From: Baffinella frigidus
Lineage: Eukaryota; Cryptophyceae; Cryptomonadales; Baffinellaceae
Direction of reading: 5' to 3'
DNA: 20,545 nucleotides
Assembly (NCBI GenBank): GCA_026770585.1
Contig: MU647660.1
Coordinates: 58,491-79,035, forward strand
Below the pieces are notes generated by a model. That model worked only from the letters and a program-made list of their open reading frames with translations. It was not told the origin of the DNA and did not search any database. The translations under genes and the position numbers were made by a program. Below are positions 18,301 through 20,545 of this stretch, in pieces (within the stretch, counting starts at the first letter, position 1; each line of letters begins with the position of its first letter).

Positions 18301-19728
18301 AATGGGTGGTTGGGTTGGGCCTGGTTCTCAGGTGGTGGCAGGCAAGTCATCGCGGCAGAACGACAGAGTCACCTGGGGCCTTGCGCGCGATCACCACCTC
18401 TGGTTCCACGCGAGGGGCATCGGTGCCAATCCCCAACCCTAAACCCTAAACCCTAAACCCTAAACCCTAAACCCTAGACCCTAAACCCGAAACCCGAAAC
18501 CCGAAACTCGAAACCCGAAACCCGAAACCCTGAACCTCAAACCCAAAACCCTTAACCTTAAACCCTAAACCCTAAACCCTAGACCCCAAACCACAAACTC
18601 TTACGCCTAAACCCTACACCCTACACCCTACACCCTACACCCTACACCCTGAACCCTACACAATACACCCCAAACCCCAAACCTAAAACCTAAACCCTAA
18701 ACCTTACACCCTACACCCTGAACCCTAAACCCTAAACCCTAAACCCCAAACCCGAAACGCTAAAGCGCAAGGCCTACACCAGGAGGCAGCCACGTGGTGC
18801 TGCTGCTGCCGAAAGGGTCCGACAAGGGCGTTGCAGGTGGGAAGGCAAAAAAGGAGGACATTATCTTCGCGGCGCGCGTCGCTGCTTTCTACTCTAAGGC
18901 CAGGTATCTTTATGTTTATTTTCAATCCCATTTTGCGAACTCAGCGGCGAGATGTGTGCTATGGTAAAGTTCTGTCGAAGCTAAGGTAGCGATTTTCACC
19001 CTTAAGAAATGTCTCGCCTTCCCCTTTTTTCTGTCTCAGTCATTGACTGACTGACTGACTGACATGCCGCGGCGCAGGCAGGCCCAACACTAGCAGCAAC
19101 CGCCTCGTTGCCAGGTCTGTTGGGCGGGTCTTGCCTCTCTTGCTCACACCTTCCGGGAACTTTGCCTCCTGTCAGTTAGTCAGTATGTCACCACTCAACC
19201 CAACGTCCTGGTTGGTTGCCTTGCATATGAGACGTGCTGACGCAGTCAGTCAAGTGATCGCAGTCACGCAGTGAGTAAGTCAGTCACGGTGTAAGCAGAA
19301 CGGCACACCCGCAGGTACAGGCGCCTTGAGTGACGTGGTGGTGGTTGGTGGCAGGGCCGACACGCGAGTGGATGTCTCGTACACGGAGCGGCGCCATCTC
19401 CGGCAGCCCCCGCAGAGACTCAGGTGTGCCCCCGACCACACCCCTCCGACAGCCTCCGCACCGCATCAGGCCAATGTGCATGAGGTGTGCACACCTGATG
19501 CTTCGCTGCGAAACCAGGCCGTGCGAGACGGTGGTCGCTCTCGAACCTCAACTCGTGCGACCCAGTCGCGCTCTCTTGCCGTGCCGCTCTACTGTGACCT
19601 GTGTCTCGCGAGATGCGCTCTCTGACGTTGATCGTCTGCTGTGCAGGAAACCGGGAATGGTCATGATTACAAGAGAGGAAGTGGTCACGGTGGCGCCGAG
19701 TGACTGTGCAGATTACAGAATTGATTAA
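10186..19728 (+). CDS. rqcH: Plastid-targeted NFACT-family ribosome quality-control factor (RqcH/Tae2/NEMF-like), 20 exons, complete
   Basis: Family members bind peptidyl-tRNA-obstructed large ribosomal subunits and, in bacteria, add C-terminal alanine tails that mark the stalled peptide for proteolysis. Exons: 10186-10572, 10667-10903, 11867-11947, 12121-12180, 12434-12517, 12842-13120, 13453-13539, 13929-14034, 14235-14392, 14871-14998, 15320-15368, 15698-15793, 16216-16284, 16642-16767, 17275-17340, 17742-17801, 18332-18422, 18783-18903, 19355-19423, 19647-19728. They join in one frame to 811 residues and a TAA stop. Architecture: leader (about 1-110), NFACT-N (about 115-360), helix-hairpin-helix (about 361-405), coiled-coil M (about 440-650), NFACT-R (about 672-800), with no NFACT-C. 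This is the bacterial layout. Details such as GLHLVRAQVEPFG and YQGLSPALVQQMVSAAGI look closest to cyanobacterial members as I remember them. Exons 3-5 and the exon 9/10 junction are the least certain. Confidence 0.9.
10904..11866 (+). other. RqcH intron 2 (963 nt), repeat-bearing
   Basis: This is the longest intron of the gene. It contains a direct repeat at 10943-11013, where CCGACATGCTCCTGACGTGG and the next bases occur twice 39 bp apart. It also contains a telomere-like segment at 11187-11228, GGCGTGGC-rich sequence at 11400-11520, and a possible second acceptor near 11698. No conserved NFACT motif is found, but a small extra exon cannot be excluded because NFACT-N is the weakest-matching part. 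Confidence 0.6.
11187..11228. repeat. Interstitial telomere-like repeat in RqcH intron 2
   Basis: Three perfect CCCTAAA units (11207-11227), preceded by degenerate CCTAAACCTTCAACCTTGAAA. Orientation is opposite to the terminal telomere on the same strand. Confidence 0.93.
12303..12348. repeat. (GCCT)n microsatellite in RqcH intron 4
   Basis: About ten GCCT units in the intron 12181-12433; the reverse complement of the GGCA repeats in the neighbouring gene. Confidence 0.95.
12842..14034 (+). other. RqcH exons 6-8: helix-hairpin-helix region
   Basis: Exon 6 (12842-13120) codes VDRAGNVWQRIGRRYLEPG, an acidic insert, and then LLQAYQGLSPALVQQ. Exon 7 (13453-13539) codes MVSAAGIPGSEPLGSLSAAD and WASLSRIWK. 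Exon 8 (13929-14034) codes GWLWALADGNFDAVIEGDGM and RYAVVPWPSPPADLL. The GLSP.L...A motif with the following helices is the helix-hairpin-helix landmark between NFACT-N and the coiled coil, and the GNF....GY.VL.W-like segment that follows is shared with bacterial RqcH. The acidic, Ser/Glu-rich insert in exon 6 is not typical of the compact bacterial proteins. Confidence 0.88.
15018..15165. repeat. Minisatellite in RqcH intron 10
   Basis: The core CCCTCTCTCGCTGAGCATGC followed by GACA occurs four times, with spacers of CCCTCGCCCACC type giving unequal periods of about 28 to 48 bp. It lies between exon 10 and a short telomere-like patch. Confidence 0.93.
15205..15230. repeat. Short telomere-like repeat in RqcH intron 10, opposite orientation
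   Basis: GTTTAGGGTTGAGGGTTGAG: one perfect TTTAGGG and two TTGAGGG variants. This patch is in the same orientation as the chromosome end, unlike those at 11187 and 18436. Confidence 0.75.
16768..16812. repeat. (CCCCTCT)n at the start of RqcH intron 14
   Basis: Six or so CTCCCCCT units follow the donor CAG|GTACCT directly. Confidence 0.93.
17066..17165. repeat. Short direct repeats in RqcH intron 14
   Basis: Units of the type GTGCGCTGCTTGGTGCTCAC and GCGAGTGCGCGCTTGGTGCT recur three to four times with drift. The upstream part, 16980-17050, repeats GTTGGGAAGTG and CGCCGCGTTGGG. Confidence 0.8.
17351..17395. repeat. (CT)n tract at the start of RqcH intron 15
   Basis: CTCTCTCTCTCTATCTCTGT-type sequence begins about ten bases after the donor AAG|GTTTCG. 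Confidence 0.9.
17795..17838. repeat. 26-bp duplication of the exon 16 splice donor
   Basis: ACTAGAGGTGTGTTCCCG occurs at 17795 and again at 17821, 26 bp later. Both copies hold the same GAG|GTGTGT donor. Using the second would add 26 nt, shift the frame, and meet TGA at once (CTCGATGACTAG). Confidence 0.93.
17910..17968. repeat. (GCTC)n/(TC)n microsatellite in RqcH intron 16
   Basis: About eleven GCTC units run into a CT run, in the intron 17802-18331. The rest of that intron is rich in GGTGG and CTGGGTGG from 18185 to 18320. Confidence 0.95.
18423..18782 (+). repeat. RqcH intron 17, almost wholly degenerate telomeric (CCCTAAA)n
   Basis: Between donor TCG|GTGCCA and acceptor CAG|GAGGCA, about 330 of 360 nt (18433-18765) are telomere-like. 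There are runs of perfect CCCTAAA (18436-18476), CCCGAAA (about 18484-18530), CCCTACA (about 18613-18650) and mixed copies. Splicing it out joins the split glycine codon of WFHARGI-G-GSHVV, the most conserved NFACT-R motif, so it is a functional intron position and not a gene end. The array runs in the opposite orientation to the terminal telomere. Confidence 0.95.
18904..19354 (+). other. RqcH intron 18 (451 nt)
   Basis: This is more AT-rich than the other introns at its 5' end. It includes a (GACT)n run at 19042-19063 and several CAGTCAGT/GTCAGTCA variants at 19171-19285. No exon or RNA gene is recognised. Confidence 0.7.
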
Positions 19729-19918
19729 AATGTCATTTTCCGGCTGTCATCCGTTCGTTTGTTCATTCCAGAGTTTGTTTCCTGTGAGGATTGCTAGATT
19801 TTTTTCAGAATTTGGGGAGTTGGGGGCAGTTTGGTAGGTAGGGCTTCCGCGGTGAGCCGTTTGGTTCCCGCGGTGAGATGTTTGCCAACGAAAGACAGAC
19901 GGGATCCGTGGACATGGT

Positions 19919-19946
19919 CCCTCTCTTGCGCTTCAGCAAGAGAGGG
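19919..19946. other. Perfect 11-bp inverted repeat (hairpin)
   Basis: CCCTCTCTTGC (19919-19929) and GCAAGAGAGGG (19936-19946) pair perfectly around the six-base loop GCTTCA. It lies about 190 bp after the RqcH stop codon, so it could be in the 3' untranslated region or a 3'-end signal. Its role is unknown. Confidence 0.75.
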
Positions 19947-20124
19947 TCAGAAGGCGTGGACAATGCTCCGCCGTGCCCTTCCTTCTCTCCCTGCACGCAC
20001 TCACCCTGCGAGTTCCACGGTGGCGCGATGTCGACGACAAACGCTGCTCCACCCCACGAAGCCAGTTTGCCCTATTTCCGCTCACCCTACAGGGCTTACT
20101 CGATTAGAATGTCACACCAAAGGC

Positions 20125-20310
20125 ATGCGGTGTGGTGTGCGGACGTTAAATTTAACGTCCACAGAAAAGGGGTGTGGTGGGCAGACGTTACATTTAACGT
20201 CCGCAGAAAAGAGGTGTGGTGTGGACGTTAAATGTGACCTTAAATTCAGCAATGCTCGCGAAAAACGGGTGTGTGCGGACGTCAAATTCAGTACATGTAC
20301 ATGTCCAAAC
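20125..20310. repeat. Tandem array of palindrome-bearing units
   Basis: About four degenerate units begin GTGTGGTGTG or similar and contain a GACGTTAAA palindrome. The first holds the perfect 20-bp palindrome GGACGTTAAATTTAACGTCC (20141-20160). The second has 7-bp arms GACGTTA/TAACGTC around CATT (20184-20201). The third and fourth (about 20223-20240 and 20276-20290) are half-decayed. An ACAGAAAAGG/GCAGAAAAGA linker follows the first two. The array ends at GTACATGTACATGT, itself palindromic. Confidence 0.9.
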
Positions 20311-20450
20311 AAAACACATCATCAGCTCGGCTGTCCTTTATTAGACCCGTGCAACCTTCCTCTTCCTCTGAGCCAGGGGAGCATCTTCCTCTGAATGCAG
20401 CACAACATGCCCAAAACTAATTGGGTCAACTTTCTACGAACAAGAAATGA

Positions 20451-20545
20451 TTTAGGGTTTAGGGTTTAGGGTTTAGGGTTTAGGGTTTAGGGTTTAGGGT
20501 TTAGGGTTTAGGGTTTAGGGTTTAGGGTTTAGGGTTTAGGGTTTA
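20451..20545 (+). repeat. Telomere, (TTTAGGG)n
   Basis: About 13.5 perfect tandem copies of the plant-type heptamer run to the end of the window with the G-rich strand 5' to 3' outwards. Orientation, perfection and terminal position mark it as the chromosome end and not an internal remnant. Confidence 0.97.

Larger units (their letters stand above)
17742..19728 (+). other. RqcH exons 16-20: NFACT-R (DUF814) domain and stop codon
   Basis: Exon 16 (17742-17801) codes KVPEFLRFKTPSGLE. Exon 17 (18332-18422) codes VVAGKSSRQNDRVTWGLARD, then HHLWFHARGI. Exon 18 (18783-18903) completes the motif with GGSHVVLLLPKGSDKG, then FAARVAAFYSKA. Exon 19 (19355-19423) codes ADTRVDVSYTERRHLRQPPQ. Exon 20 (19647-19728) codes KPGMVMITREEVVTVAPSDC, ending ADYRID-stop. 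These match the NFACT-R hallmarks (VGRN..QND.LT..LA...DLW.HA.G.PGSHV, AA..AA.YS.AR, VDYT....VR, KPGMV). The protein ends soon after this domain, as bacterial RqcH does, unlike eukaryotic NEMF, which continues into NFACT-C. Confidence 0.95.
19729..20450. other. Subtelomeric segment without a convincing gene
   Basis: This segment holds the RqcH 3' untranslated region and the short sequence up to the telomere. It is less GC-rich than the genes. A short direct repeat, TTCCGCGGTGAG / TCCCGCGGTGAG, lies near 19845-19877. No AATAAA signal is seen downstream of the stop. Plus-strand open frames here (for example 19878-20231) have no recognisable domain, and their ends are made of the palindromic repeat array. 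Confidence 0.7.

Noticed and set aside
18427-18760. The CCCTAAA block as a true chromosome end, with the window being a fusion of two ends or a misjoin
   Set aside because: Exons on both sides belong to one protein and rejoin in phase across it, and the repeat is degenerate, unlike the perfect terminal array.
19831-20394. Plus-strand frames of 187 and 117 codons next to the telomere
   Set aside because: There is no recognisable domain; the C-terminal parts are translations of the palindromic repeat array, and composition differs from the two real genes.

Overview
The window is the right-hand end of a eukaryotic nuclear chromosome. It closes in about 13.5 perfect TTTAGGG repeats (20451-20545). 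Two spliced genes, arranged head to head, fill nearly all the rest. Both proteins begin with a signal-peptide-like segment followed by a phenylalanine and then a basic, Ser/Ala-rich stretch. This is the bipartite leader used to enter a secondary plastid of red-algal type. With the high GC content, dense introns and plant-type telomere repeat, it suggests a photosynthetic alga with a complex plastid. I favour a cryptophyte; haptophyte, chromerid or dinoflagellate remain possible. The species cannot be fixed from the sequence.

Left half, minus strand (10076 down to 426, running off the left edge): a bifunctional aspartate kinase / homoserine dehydrogenase gene. I resolve 19 exons that join in one frame (901 codons). 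They encode leader, kinase domain, two ACT-type regulatory segments, the NAD(P)-binding part of homoserine dehydrogenase and most of its catalytic part. Roughly the last 60 codons should lie beyond position 1.

Right half, plus strand (10186 to 19728): a 20-exon gene for an NFACT-family protein (RqcH / Tae2 / NEMF) of bacterial-cyanobacterial architecture: NFACT-N, helix-hairpin-helix, coiled-coil M and NFACT-R, with no eukaryotic NFACT-C. All 20 exons join in frame to give 811 residues. With its plastid leader it is best read as the organelle's ribosome-associated quality-control factor. The two start codons are only 109 bp apart, so one short intergenic segment should serve both promoters.

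Introns take up most of the transcribed length and are packed with minisatellites and microsatellites. Several hold telomere-like repeats. One intron of the RqcH gene (18423-18782) is almost entirely degenerate CCCTAAA repeat, placed between the codons for two halves of a conserved NFACT-R motif. Splice donors are atypical: C at +4 is common and GTRAG is absent. About half of the acceptors are followed by GT, and three splice sites sit inside local tandem duplications.

The last 720 bp before the telomere hold no convincing gene. They contain a short tandem array built around a perfect 20-bp palindrome, and a perfect 11-bp hairpin. I see no RNA gene, transposase, CRISPR array or prokaryotic feature.
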